Origin: Flavobacterium aurantiibacter
GTDB lineage: Bacteria > Bacteroidota > Bacteroidia > Flavobacteriales > Flavobacteriaceae
Direction of reading: 5' to 3'
Assembly (NCBI RefSeq): GCF_002251775.1
Contig: NZ_NOXX01000207.1
Coordinates: 490-64,489, forward strand
Length of the DNA stretch: 64,000 bases
The notes beneath the pieces were generated by a model, which saw nothing but the letters and a program-made list of their open reading frames with translations, ran no database searches and was not told the DNA's origin. Numbering within the stretch: position 1 is the stretch's first letter; every line of letters starts with the position of its first letter. This document shows positions 17,036 through 24,944 of this stretch, in pieces. Made by a program: the position numbers and the translations under genes.

Positions 17036-17743
17036 ATGTACGATTTAATAAACGAAGGGCCAATTAATACTTGGCACGAATCCGAACAGCCCCGTGAAAA
17101 ACTAAGCACAAAAGGTGTAAACGCACTATCCGATTCTGAATTACTAGCCATTATCCTTGGAAGTGGCTTTAAAAGTAAATCGGTCGTAGCCGTAGCTCGA
17201 CACATGCTTAATGTTCATCACAACAAATTACATGTCCTCGCAAATCAGTCGCTAACAGATCTAAAAAAGTTTAAAGGAATTGGTACCGCTAAAGCCGTTG
17301 CCATCTTAGCCGCTTTCGAACTCGGACGCCGCCGAGAACTCGAAGCCGCACAAGAACAAAAAACATTTAAATCAAGCAACGAGATGTATCAGTACCTAAA
17401 ACCACTTATTGGTTATCTCGAGCACGAAGAATTCTGGGTCGTTTATCTAAACAACGCAAATAAAATTCTCAGTTCTGTAAAAATAAGCAGTGGTGGGCTT
17501 ACTTGTACGGTTGTCGACATTCGTGTCATCTTCAAGCAAGCATTGCAACTCTCAGCGGTTGCTATAATACTGGCACACAACCATCCATCAGGAAACGTTA
17601 GCCCAAGCAAACAAGATTTTGAAATCACTCAAAAAATCGCAATCGCCGGGAAGCAACTGGATATCGCCGTACTCGACCACATCATTGTTTCTTCAAATAA
17701 TTATTATAGCTTTAAACGGGAAGAAGAAATGCCCGAAATCTAA
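17036..17743 (+). CDS. radC: RadC family JAB/MPN-domain protein
   Basis: A 235-residue protein. An N-terminal helix-hairpin-helix region (FKGIGTAKAVAILAAFELGRR, about 79-100) precedes an MPN/JAB domain whose metal motif is complete: His181, His183, Ser185 and Asp194 in AHNHPSGNVSPSKQD. The family is historically called a DNA repair protein, but its biochemical role is not settled. The stop abuts the ATG of yjjG with no gap, so the two are coupled. A TACTTTTA box at 17006-17013 may be a variant -7 promoter element. Confidence 0.92.
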   Translation: MYDLINEGPINTWHESEQPREKLSTKGVNALSDSELLAIILGSGFKSKSVVAVARHMLNVHHNKLHVLANQSLTDLKKFKGIGTAKAVAILAAFELGRRRELEAAQEQKTFKSSNEMYQYLKPLIGYLEHEEFWVVYLNNANKILSSVKISSGGLTCTVVDIRVIFKQALQLSAVAIILAHNHPSGNVSPSKQDFEITQKIAIAGKQLDIAVLDHIIVSSNNYYSFKREEEMPEI

Positions 17744-18445
17744 ATGAAAACCAAGCAAATCCAGCATATTTTCTTTGATCTCGATCATACTTTGTACGAC
17801 TTCGAAACCAATTCAGCAAAAGCACTTGAACGAGCATTCGATGAATTGAATATGATACAGCGTGGCATTTCGGTATCCGAGTTTTTACCTATTTATGTTC
17901 CCATTAATAAGGCTTTGTGGGATCTTTACCGCGATAATCTCATCTCACAACACGAATTGCGCTACCGCCGATTTAAAGATAGTTTTGATCGGTTGAATTT
18001 CAATGTCGCAGATACTGAAGTAGCACAGCTATCAGAAATTTACATCAACGAATTACCAAATTTCGCGTCTTTGTTTCCATATGCCACCGATGTACTTCAG
18101 AAACTACAAAGTACTTTTCAGTTGCACATCATCACCAATGGTTTCGAATCGGTACAGCTCAAAAAAATGCAGCAGGCGAATATTCAGAGATTTTTCACTA
18201 CGATAACGCATAGCGAATCAGTCGGATTCAAAAAACCCGACAAACGTATTTACCAGCACGCACTAAATAGCGCTAAAGCACAAGCAAACGAATCTATTAT
18301 GATTGGCGACTGTGAAATCGCCGATTACACCGGAGCACTAAATGCCGGGCTGCACGCGCTACTTTTCGACCCTGAAAACTTGTCTAACATCAATAAAAAA
18401 ATATCATGCTTATCTCAAATACCAGAAATGCTAGAAAAATTCTAG
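17744..18445 (+). CDS. YjjG-family HAD nucleotidase
   Basis: A 233-residue HAD-superfamily hydrolase. Motif I is FFDLDHTLYDF (nucleophile Asp12, general acid Asp14), motif II is HIITNG, motif III is the Lys in GFKKPDKRIY and motif IV is MIGDCEIADYTGA. A helical cap lies between motifs I and II. The YjjG group dephosphorylates pyrimidine nucleoside monophosphates, including non-canonical ones, as house-cleaning. The gene begins directly after the radC stop. Its last 40 bases overlap the next gene in another frame. Confidence 0.87.
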   Translation: MKTKQIQHIFFDLDHTLYDFETNSAKALERAFDELNMIQRGISVSEFLPIYVPINKALWDLYRDNLISQHELRYRRFKDSFDRLNFNVADTEVAQLSEIYINELPNFASLFPYATDVLQKLQSTFQLHIITNGFESVQLKKMQQANIQRFFTTITHSESVGFKKPDKRIYQHALNSAKAQANESIMIGDCEIADYTGALNAGLHALLFDPENLSNINKKISCLSQIPEMLEKF

Positions 18446-19152
18446 CCCTATTCCTTCTAATTTTCGTTTGTTCCACCTCTGTCGCGCAGAAAAACACCTT
18501 TATAGTACCTACGCAATTCGAATGGCAAACCAAAGAAAATCAGTACCGTATCAGTACTGTGCTTAAAACAAAACTAGTTGAATACGGCTACGCTGCTTAT
18601 TATAGTAGCGATATACTTCCAGACGAAGTATCTCTTAATGCTTGTTATAATTTTACCTTAAAGGTGGTGCGTATAAAAAGCGCTTTTATTTCTAAACTCA
18701 GGATAGACGTGTTAGATTGCCAAAATCAAGTGGTCCTTCAAAGTGAAGTGGGAAGTAGCAAAGATAAAGATTACGAACAAGCTTATCGTGAAGCACTAGA
18801 AGAAGCGATACTCAATATATTGCCGAAACTGAAGTCATTAGCGCGTAAAAATCAAATACAAGGCTCAAGTACATCGACAGAAAGTCCTGATACTATCGCG
18901 GATAATGAAGAAACAGACAAAGGCGAATCTAAAAGCGATATAACAGTTACCAAAAATTCGCGTGGCTATACTTTAGTCACAGCAAATAATATAGTGATAC
19001 AGCTGCAAATTACATCACAACAAAATGTGTTTTTAGCTTTTCTCGATACCAAACCTGCAATTGGTTTTTACAATGCTGGAAAGCTATTGTTGGAATACTA
19101 TGAAACAAATAGAAAGGTAACCCTGAATTACGATGTAAAACTCCCGCAGTAA
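18406..19152 (+). CDS. Exported protein of unknown function
   Basis: A 248-residue protein I do not recognise. After a short basic start it has a hydrophobic segment and signal-type cleavage site (ILALFLLIFVCSTSVAQ, about 12-28). Residues 30-145 look like a compact alpha/beta domain (DILPDEVSLNACYNFTLKVV; YEQAYREALEEAILNILPKL). A Ser/Thr/Glu-rich linker (about 150-180) and a second small beta-rich domain follow. The ATG at 18406 lies inside the end of yjjG, giving a 40-base overlap; no later ATG keeps the signal peptide, so the overlap seems real, although a non-ATG start is possible. It converges on rarA with a five-base gap. Confidence 0.72.
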   Translation: MLISNTRNARKILALFLLIFVCSTSVAQKNTFIVPTQFEWQTKENQYRISTVLKTKLVEYGYAAYYSSDILPDEVSLNACYNFTLKVVRIKSAFISKLRIDVLDCQNQVVLQSEVGSSKDKDYEQAYREALEEAILNILPKLKSLARKNQIQGSSTSTESPDTIADNEETDKGESKSDITVTKNSRGYTLVTANNIVIQLQITSQQNVFLAFLDTKPAIGFYNAGKLLLEYYETNRKVTLNYDVKLPQ

Positions 19153-19157
19153 AATCG

Positions 19158-20435
19158 TTAATAGCCGTATTTATCGCCCCAACGCTTTTTCAAAAACGCA
19201 CGATCTGTCGTTTCCCGAGAATTAGTACCCGGCTCGTAAAACTTCGTGCCCGATAGCTCCTCCGGTAAATATTCCTGAAAAGCAAAGTTTCCTTCGAACG
19301 AATGTGCGTATTGGTACTCTTCTCCGTAGCCCAATTCTTTCATCAATTTCGTGGGCGCATTGCGCAAATGCAGCGGAACTGCATACGGCGGAAGCTTCTC
19401 AATCAGTGCCAAAGCCTCATTAATAGCAACGTAAGTGCTGTTCGACTTCGGACTGCTAGCCAAATAAACCGCACATTGGGCTAAAATAATCCGACTCTCC
19501 GGATTGCCAATTGCCGAAACCGCCTGAAAAGTACTGTTCGCTAAAACCAAAGCCGTTGGGTTGGCATTCCCAATGTCTTCCGAGGCTAAAATCACCAATC
19601 GTCGAGCAATAAATTTCACATCTTCACCGCCGCTCAACATGCGTCCCAACCAATAAATTGCCGCATTCGGATCACTGCCGCGAATCGATTTAATAAAAGC
19701 CGAAACTACATCGTAATGCATCTCACCACTTTTATCATACCGCGACATTTGCTGCTGCGCCACCGCTAAAACCTGAGCATCATTAATAATCGCAGGCTCC
19801 GAAGTTTGCGACAACACAACCAGTTCCAACAAATTCAATAATTTTCGTGCATCTCCGCCCGAATAACGCATCAAAGCCGTTGTTTCCTCAATCTTTACTT
19901 GCCGCGTTTTCAATAACACATCTTCCGCCAATGCCCGTCGAATCAAAGTTTCCATTTCCGGAACGCCAAAAGACTCCAAAACATACAACTGGCAACGCGA
20001 CAAAAGGGCAGGAATAACCTCAAAACTCGGATTTTCTGTCGTAGCGCCAATTAAGGTCAACCAACCTTTTTCAACCGCTTCCAACAACGAATCTTGTTGC
20101 GATTTGCTAAACCGATGAATTTCGTCTATAAACAAAAGTGGTTTTTGCGGATCAAAAATTCCACCACCGCGTTTCGCCCGATCAATAACCTCACGAACGT
20201 CTTTCACACCTGCGTTTACAGCACTTAACGAATAAAACGGTCGCGTCGTTTCCGCCGCCAAAAGTTGCGCTAAAGTTGTTTTTCCCGAACCCGGAGGTCC
20301 CCAAAACAACAAACTCGGAACCACACCCGTTTCAATAAACTTAGTCAAAATCCCACTTGCACCAACCAAATGGGGCTGGCTAATATAGTCCCGCAAATGC
20401 TTCGGCCGCAAACGTTCAGCTAAAGGTATATCCAT
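19158..20435 (-). CDS. rarA: Replication-associated recombination protein RarA/MgsA (AAA+ ATPase)
   Basis: A 425-residue clamp-loader-like AAA+ ATPase acting at stalled replication forks. Walker A is GPPGSGKT (residues 46-53), Walker B is LLFIDEIHRF (Asp104, Glu105), sensor 1 is IGATTENPSF, and the arginine-finger region is ALLSRCQLYVLE. The C-terminal part holds the MgsA tetramerisation domain (KSIRGSDPNAAIYWLGRM; VALNEALAL-like stretch). The N-terminus MDIPLAERLRPKHLRDYI is typical. A variant box TACTTTTA reads on the minus strand at 20447-20440, four bases before the ATG. Confidence 0.95.
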   Translation of the reverse strand: MDIPLAERLRPKHLRDYISQPHLVGASGILTKFIETGVVPSLLFWGPPGSGKTTLAQLLAAETTRPFYSLSAVNAGVKDVREVIDRAKRGGGIFDPQKPLLFIDEIHRFSKSQQDSLLEAVEKGWLTLIGATTENPSFEVIPALLSRCQLYVLESFGVPEMETLIRRALAEDVLLKTRQVKIEETTALMRYSGGDARKLLNLLELVVLSQTSEPAIINDAQVLAVAQQQMSRYDKSGEMHYDVVSAFIKSIRGSDPNAAIYWLGRMLSGGEDVKFIARRLVILASEDIGNANPTALVLANSTFQAVSAIGNPESRIILAQCAVYLASSPKSNSTYVAINEALALIEKLPPYAVPLHLRNAPTKLMKELGYGEEYQYAHSFEGNFAFQEYLPEELSGTKFYEPGTNSRETTDRAFLKKRWGDKYGY

Positions 20436-20462
20436 ACCGTAAAAGTAATTCTATTTCATAAA

Positions 20463-20511
20463 TCTTAATACTCCTGTCTTAATACTTAATACTCTCCTCT
20501 TAATACTTCCC
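20463..20511. repeat. Heptamer-phased repeat array A (TCTTAAT/ACTnnnn)
   Basis: Seven consecutive 7-base units: TCTTAAT, ACTCCTG, TCTTAAT, ACTTAAT, ACTCTCC, TCTTAAT, ACTTCCC. The decamer TCTTAATACT recurs with spacings that are multiples of seven (starts 20463, 20477, 20498, with CTTAATACT also at 20485). The array ends in AGTAGCTAATCC, which matches the end of the second array at 47526-47537 (AGTGCCTAATCC). It lies in the 319-base gap between the divergent rarA and rhomboid genes. Confidence 0.8.
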
Positions 20512-20530
20512 AGTAGCTAATCCGCCTATT

Positions 20531-20680
20531 CACTGCAAGTTTGTGCACTTGCGTTTGGTTTTGTCTGGCGCCGCAAAGCGCTTCCTTCGGTCGCGTGTGC
20601 AGCTGCCGTCAAAACACAAGCGCAAGCACACAAAGCTTTCCGTTGCTATGCGGGCTAGGGCAATCGTTCCCACAATCAAA
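20531..20680. repeat. Dispersed GC-rich hairpin repeat, copy R2
   Basis: Core GCTTCCTTCGGTCGC (20580-20594). Arms TTTGTGCACTTGCG (20540-20553) and CGCAAGCACACAAA (20621-20634) are complementary at twelve of fourteen positions, and GTTTTG (20558-20563) pairs with CAAAAC (20610-20615), so the core lies in the hairpin head. It directly follows heptamer array A. Together they fill most of the gap between rarA and the rhomboid gene; I see no gene in it. Confidence 0.7.
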
Positions 20681-20754
20681 CCTGACAAAAAAGCAGTTCA
20701 TTAAAAATCGGACTCGTTTTTGCTTTCAATAAGTAAATCTAGCTATACAGCGCC

Positions 20755-21492
20755 ATGAATTTAAAATTTACACCTGCAACTTGGCTTTTTCCGCTACTAT
20801 TCGTAGGTGTGCTGTGGCTCGTTTTCGGCATCGAAGAGTTTTTAAATACCACTTTCGTGGCGTTCTCGCTCAACCCAAGAACATTCACCGGTCTGGCAGG
20901 TGTCGTTTGTGCCCCTTTTCTTCATGCCGATATCGAACATTTAGCCAATAACAGCGTGGCGCTTCTCGCTTTACTTACGGCATTGATGTATTTCTACCGC
21001 CGACTCGCACTAAAAGTAGTTGTCATTGGTATTTTACTTTCCGGAATCATCACTTGGGTAATCGGTCGGCCTTCTTATCATTTAGGCGCCAGCTCACTAA
21101 TTTATGTGGTTGCGTCGTTTCTTATTTTCAAAGGCTTACAAGTGCAGCATTACCGTTTGGTTGCGTTGTCTTTTCTGGTAATCTTTTTCTACGGAAGTAG
21201 TATTTGGTATATGTTCCCAACAGCCGATGCAGGCATTAGTTGGGAAGGTCACTTGTCGGGTTTCATCGCTGGTTTATTCCTAACCAAAAAATACGCCGAT
21301 TACAATCCGATCATCGAGCCCCAATACGAATGGCAACGACCCGATTACGACCCATCGACCGATAAATTCATGCAACGATTCGACGAAAACGGAAATTTCG
21401 TAAACCCACCACCGCCCGAACCCGAGCCAGAAGCTAGTCCTGAATTTCAGATAATTTACGATTTCAAACCCAAGAAAGAAGAGTCGAATTAG
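20755..21492 (+). CDS. Rhomboid-family intramembrane serine protease
   Basis: A 245-residue membrane protein with about six membrane segments. The catalytic dyad is Ser113 in HLGASSLIYVV and His166 in WEGHLSGFIAG. The upstream HADIEHLANN motif (His57, His62, Asn66) matches the rhomboid oxyanion region. After the last segment a soluble tail of about 65 residues is rich in Pro, Glu and Asp (PPPPEPEPEASP). Rhomboids cut single-pass proteins within the membrane; the substrate is unknown. The 3' end overlaps rlmB by four bases, tail to tail. Confidence 0.88.
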   Translation: MNLKFTPATWLFPLLFVGVLWLVFGIEEFLNTTFVAFSLNPRTFTGLAGVVCAPFLHADIEHLANNSVALLALLTALMYFYRRLALKVVVIGILLSGIITWVIGRPSYHLGASSLIYVVASFLIFKGLQVQHYRLVALSFLVIFFYGSSIWYMFPTADAGISWEGHLSGFIAGLFLTKKYADYNPIIEPQYEWQRPDYDPSTDKFMQRFDENGNFVNPPPPEPEPEASPEFQIIYDFKPKKEESN

Positions 21493-22226
21493 GCAAGACG
21501 CTGCCGAATCGCCTCATACAAAAAAGCACCGCAAGCCACCGAAACATTAAGCGATTCTATGGTTCCGTGCATCGGTAGTTTAGCCGTCGCATCAACAATT
21601 TTTAGAACACTTGGGTTAATTCCGCGGTCTTCACTACCCATAATTATCGCAGAAGGTTTTGTGAAGTCAACATCATAAACCAAAGCATTTGTTTTTTCTG
21701 TAGCTGCTACTACTTGAAAATCGCTGCTTTGTAAATAAAATATAGCGTCTTTAATGTGATCTACTTTGGCAATCGGAACATTAAAAACCGCGCCCGCACT
21801 GGTTTTTACGGTATCTCCGTTTACAGGAGCAGCTCCACTTTTTCCGATTATAATTCCGTGAACTCCCGTACACGATGCTGTTCGAATGATGGCTCCGAAA
21901 TTTCGGGCATCGCTAATTTGATCTAAAATCAAAAAAAGCGGATTCGAAGTTGTTTCAAGTGCTTTTTCCACTAGTGTTTCTAAACTCAGAAAATCAATGG
22001 GAGCAATTGTCGCCACAGCGCCTTGATGGTTTCCGGGCGTTAATTTGTTTAGTTTTTCCAACGGAACTTGTGAATAAGAAATACGCTCCCTGTTTAAGGT
22101 GTTAACGAGCGTTTTCATCAAATCGCTACTGCTGTCCTTTTGTATATATACTTTATCGATTGTCGTTTTCGCTTGTATTGCTTCCAAAATAGCGCGAACG
22201 CCAAAAATATTTTCTGAATTTTGCAT
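21489..22226 (-). CDS. rlmB: 23S rRNA 2'-O-ribose methyltransferase (guanosine 2251), SPOUT family
   Basis: A 245-residue SpoU/TrmH-type methyltransferase. The N-terminal L30e-like substrate-binding domain (ENIFGVRAILEAIQ) is followed by the knotted SPOUT domain with motif 1 DQISDARNFGAIIRTA, motif 2 IIMGSEDRGI and motif 3 LPMHGTIESLNVSVACG. The start at 22226 is chosen over an upstream in-frame start because the -7 box at 22231-22238 leaves only four bases before this ATG, and MQNSENIFGVRA is the family N-terminus. RlmB is the best match; a sister family member acting on another guanosine cannot be excluded. Confidence 0.9.
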   Translation of the reverse strand: MQNSENIFGVRAILEAIQAKTTIDKVYIQKDSSSDLMKTLVNTLNRERISYSQVPLEKLNKLTPGNHQGAVATIAPIDFLSLETLVEKALETTSNPLFLILDQISDARNFGAIIRTASCTGVHGIIIGKSGAAPVNGDTVKTSAGAVFNVPIAKVDHIKDAIFYLQSSDFQVVAATEKTNALVYDVDFTKPSAIIMGSEDRGINPSVLKIVDATAKLPMHGTIESLNVSVACGAFLYEAIRQRLA

Positions 22227-22230
22227 GCGG

Positions 22231-22238
22231 CAAAGATA
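22231..22238 (-). promoter_or_regulatory. -7 promoter box of rlmB
   Basis: TATCTTTG on the minus strand, four bases before the ATG, so probably leaderless. The block TTATCTTTGCCGCAT that contains it is identical at the promoter of the amidinohydrolase gene at 61779-61793. The box touches the T-tract of the terminator at 22238-22268. Confidence 0.6.
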
Positions 22239-22268
22239 AAAAAAGCCCGCTAGCAAGTGCCGCGGGCT
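22238..22268 (-). terminator. Intrinsic terminator of SusCD operon 2
   Basis: On the minus strand AGCCCGC pairs with GCGGGCT (22262-22268 with 22244-22250) around an eleven-base loop, followed by a run of T. It closes the operon whose last gene stops at 22292. The rlmB promoter begins in its T-tract. Confidence 0.85.
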
Positions 22269-22291
22269 GTAGAATTTAAAAATAGGGTTGT

Positions 22292-23200
22292 TTATAACGA
22301 TAAGGGCGGCCAAGGACTACCGTCGGGTCTTGTAAGTGTTACCTCACCACCTTCGCCATAAGTATTCGTCCAGCTAAACGATAAACTAGCACCATTAACA
22401 ACCAGATTACTCATCGTGTATGTGTCTCCAAACTGATCGTTTCCTCCAAATTGAATAGTATTACAAACATCTACTAAGGTTACTCCTTCTGAAATATTTC
22501 CAGGCCCATAAATGGCTTCCCATCCGCCAAAAGAAGCATCTGAAATTTCATACGCACCACCGCCAATAGCAGTAAATGTAACGGTGCCCGTTATTGGACC
22601 CGCAACCGATGCTCCGCCTGGCTCATATGCATCTGTGGTAGAGTAGTTATAGGTACCACCTAAATCCGATGGACAAGAAACCAAAAACGATTGTGAAACA
22701 CTGTAAACCGCCGAATTTGCCACATTAGCACCAAAATTTCTAGAGCCATCGTCGTTATACATTTTGATAACTGTTCCGTTTGGAAGAGTCAAGTCGGCAG
22801 TAATCAATAGTTCATCGCCAACTTCGAAATCCGCGGGAACGTTTATTTGCTCAAACGCATCAAAAATGCTGTTTTTCGTAATCGAAACTGTAGCAGGAAA
22901 TTCTGTTATTCCCGATTGAAGCACCGATCTAAAAACAGATCCGTCAGATTTGTAGTAAAACAATACCACATCCATCGAGGATACTTTGCCAAAGCCTTTA
23001 TCTAAAGTAAGAGAAAGGTTTATGTCTCCACCGTTAGTAACCGCCACGAGATTAATAATCTCATCTGAGGTATCGTTAATTGTAATATCAGGAACGGCCG
23101 CTTCGATCAGATTCAATTTTGAATCGCCGCCGTCGGTTTCGCACCCCGACAGCGTTAGAGCTGTGGAAAGTGCGAGAAAAAATAACTGTATTTTTTTCAT
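22292..23200 (-). CDS. Surface lipoprotein, third gene of SusCD operon 2
   Basis: A 302-residue lipoprotein with Cys20 in LTLSGC. A beta-rich N-terminal domain (about 30-170) is followed by a second domain opening with FLVSCPSDLGGTYNYSTTD. Besides the lipobox it has only Cys176 (in CP) and Cys246 (VDVCNTIQF), the same two-cysteine layout as the protein at 14118, which suggests a shared fold and an accessory substrate-binding role like SusE/SusF. The C-terminal region is rich in Gly, Thr and Ser, as in outer surface beta domains. It follows the SusD gene by twelve bases. Confidence 0.72.
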   Translation of the reverse strand: MKKIQLFFLALSTALTLSGCETDGGDSKLNLIEAAVPDITINDTSDEIINLVAVTNGGDINLSLTLDKGFGKVSSMDVVLFYYKSDGSVFRSVLQSGITEFPATVSITKNSIFDAFEQINVPADFEVGDELLITADLTLPNGTVIKMYNDDGSRNFGANVANSAVYSVSQSFLVSCPSDLGGTYNYSTTDAYEPGGASVAGPITGTVTFTAIGGGAYEISDASFGGWEAIYGPGNISEGVTLVDVCNTIQFGGNDQFGDTYTMSNLVVNGASLSFSWTNTYGEGGEVTLTRPDGSPWPPLSL

Positions 23201-23212
23201 TTTTTTTGCTTT

Positions 23213-24934
23213 TTAGTCTATGTCCCAGAATATTTTGTAGCTCGCCGGATTTTTCTGTGCGGGCGCGTTAGAGTTTACATTTAACTCGTTCACAGGCCAA
23301 AACCAACTGAATTGATATGGATTACTCAAAACCGTATCGGCATCATCTAACGGAAAATCGTCTCCGTTATCGAGTTGGTATTCTGGCGACGGAGCAAGCG
23401 GGTCGGCGAGAACAGGGAAGCCCGTTCTTCGGTAATCATTATACTGATCCATTGGATCGCCATAAGTAGCTACCCATTTTTGAGTCATAATAATCTCCAG
23501 TTTCTTATTGTTTCCAGCACTATTGAATTCATCGATAACGTTGTCAATAAATGTATTTGCCGCAGTAGTGCCAGCTAATACAGGAACATCTTGCGGAGCA
23601 TCGTTAGCTGCAACAACTTGATCTACTTTAGCAAAAGACGCTTCCATAGCTTCTCTTAATTTGGCAGATGCAGAACCTGACATTAAGCCAACATGAATAA
23701 GTTCAGCTTGAATGTACAGGAATTCGTCGTAGGTTAAAATTCGGTGTGGTGCAATTCCAGTCGGACGATCTGTAGTCCCGGCCATCAAAACATTTACACT
23801 CGCTCCTTCACCATCATCATAGCGACCTCCCGCAGGGAAAATTCCTGGATACGTGTATGAGTTTTCAGCGCTGAAGCTAACATTTGGTCCTACAGAACCA
23901 AAACGAATAGAGAAAAATCCGGTACCAGCATCCCAATAGTCGGCAACTGGATCTCCTGTTTCTGGATTTCCTTGATCAACCGGTAGTTGGTTTGCTTGCA
24001 ATTGATTGAAGAAGTAGTAAGGAATTCTAGGGTCTCTATTTCCATTGTGAATGTTCGGATTAACTCCTTTCATAATTTCATAGAACCAAGGCGATTGGTA
24101 GCTGCCAAATTGGGTAGAATTGTAAGATTCTAAAAACAACAGGTTACGTTCGTCGACGGGAGCTAATACATTATAATGTTTAAATTCAAAATCGTCGGCA
24201 CTAGAAGTCATGAAGTTACCTTCTGCGACCAGCGCATTGAATCCTGCAGTGTCAAAATCGGATACTTTTCTAATTTGATTATATAATTTCAATTTGAACG
24301 TATTGGCAAAACGTATCCACTTGTCTGTATCTCCATCATAAATTAAATCGTCACTACCCGGCTGGTTTAAACCTTCTCCGGAGTTAATATTCTCTTTAGC
24401 GGTGTCTAATAGAGCAAAGATTTCATTGTAAATAGTTCTTTGCTCGTCGAATTTCGGACTAATAATACCTGATTCTAGTTGCCCGGCTTCCGAATAAGGT
24501 ACATCACCCCATAAATCAACAGCAACCGACATGATATAGGCTTTCTCAATCTGCGCAATTCCCACATAAACCAGATCGCCTGATTCAGTTCCTTTGGAAA
24601 TAATGTTGTTGATATTAAGTAAAGTGTAATACACAGCATTCCAATCGTTGAGCATGTTGATGTTGTCAACTTTTAGACCGTATTGGTCGTATTCTTCCCG
24701 AGTTGTAGTTTGGTGTGTGTACACAGAAAGAATAGTTCCGCCGTTTACATTAAAATTAGTAAGGTTGTTTAAATCAACTTGACTACCGGTTAATAGCAGC
24801 GAAAGTGGCGCATTTGTTGGATTATCGTTGTCTTTATCCACATCAAGAAAATCCTGACAAGATGAAAAAAGTACGCCTAGAGCGAGTGCATAGGCTCCAA
24901 TGCGTGAACTCAGTTTATATTTTATAGTATACAT
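23213..24934 (-). CDS. SusD/RagB family lipoprotein (operon 2)
   Basis: A 573-residue lipoprotein with acylated Cys26 in VLFSSC followed by QDFLDVDKDNDNPTNA. This opening and the length fit the SusD-like subgroup 2 (SusD/RagB nutrient-binding lipoproteins of the SusD-like_2 type). The region near NNKKLEIIMTQKWVATYGDP and the tail DDADTVLSNPYQFSWFWP are typical of that subgroup. It caps the SusC barrel encoded ten bases upstream. The substrate is not known. Confidence 0.92.
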   Translation of the reverse strand: MYTIKYKLSSRIGAYALALGVLFSSCQDFLDVDKDNDNPTNAPLSLLLTGSQVDLNNLTNFNVNGGTILSVYTHQTTTREEYDQYGLKVDNINMLNDWNAVYYTLLNINNIISKGTESGDLVYVGIAQIEKAYIMSVAVDLWGDVPYSEAGQLESGIISPKFDEQRTIYNEIFALLDTAKENINSGEGLNQPGSDDLIYDGDTDKWIRFANTFKLKLYNQIRKVSDFDTAGFNALVAEGNFMTSSADDFEFKHYNVLAPVDERNLLFLESYNSTQFGSYQSPWFYEIMKGVNPNIHNGNRDPRIPYYFFNQLQANQLPVDQGNPETGDPVADYWDAGTGFFSIRFGSVGPNVSFSAENSYTYPGIFPAGGRYDDGEGASVNVLMAGTTDRPTGIAPHRILTYDEFLYIQAELIHVGLMSGSASAKLREAMEASFAKVDQVVAANDAPQDVPVLAGTTAANTFIDNVIDEFNSAGNNKKLEIIMTQKWVATYGDPMDQYNDYRRTGFPVLADPLAPSPEYQLDNGDDFPLDDADTVLSNPYQFSWFWPVNELNVNSNAPAQKNPASYKIFWDID

Positions 24935-24944
24935 AGCGCTTTAA

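Noticed and set aside
20541-20732. 63-codon frame between rarA and the rhomboid gene
   Set aside because: It translates the hairpin repeat R2; composition is Cys/Ser/Phe-rich and unlike real proteins here.
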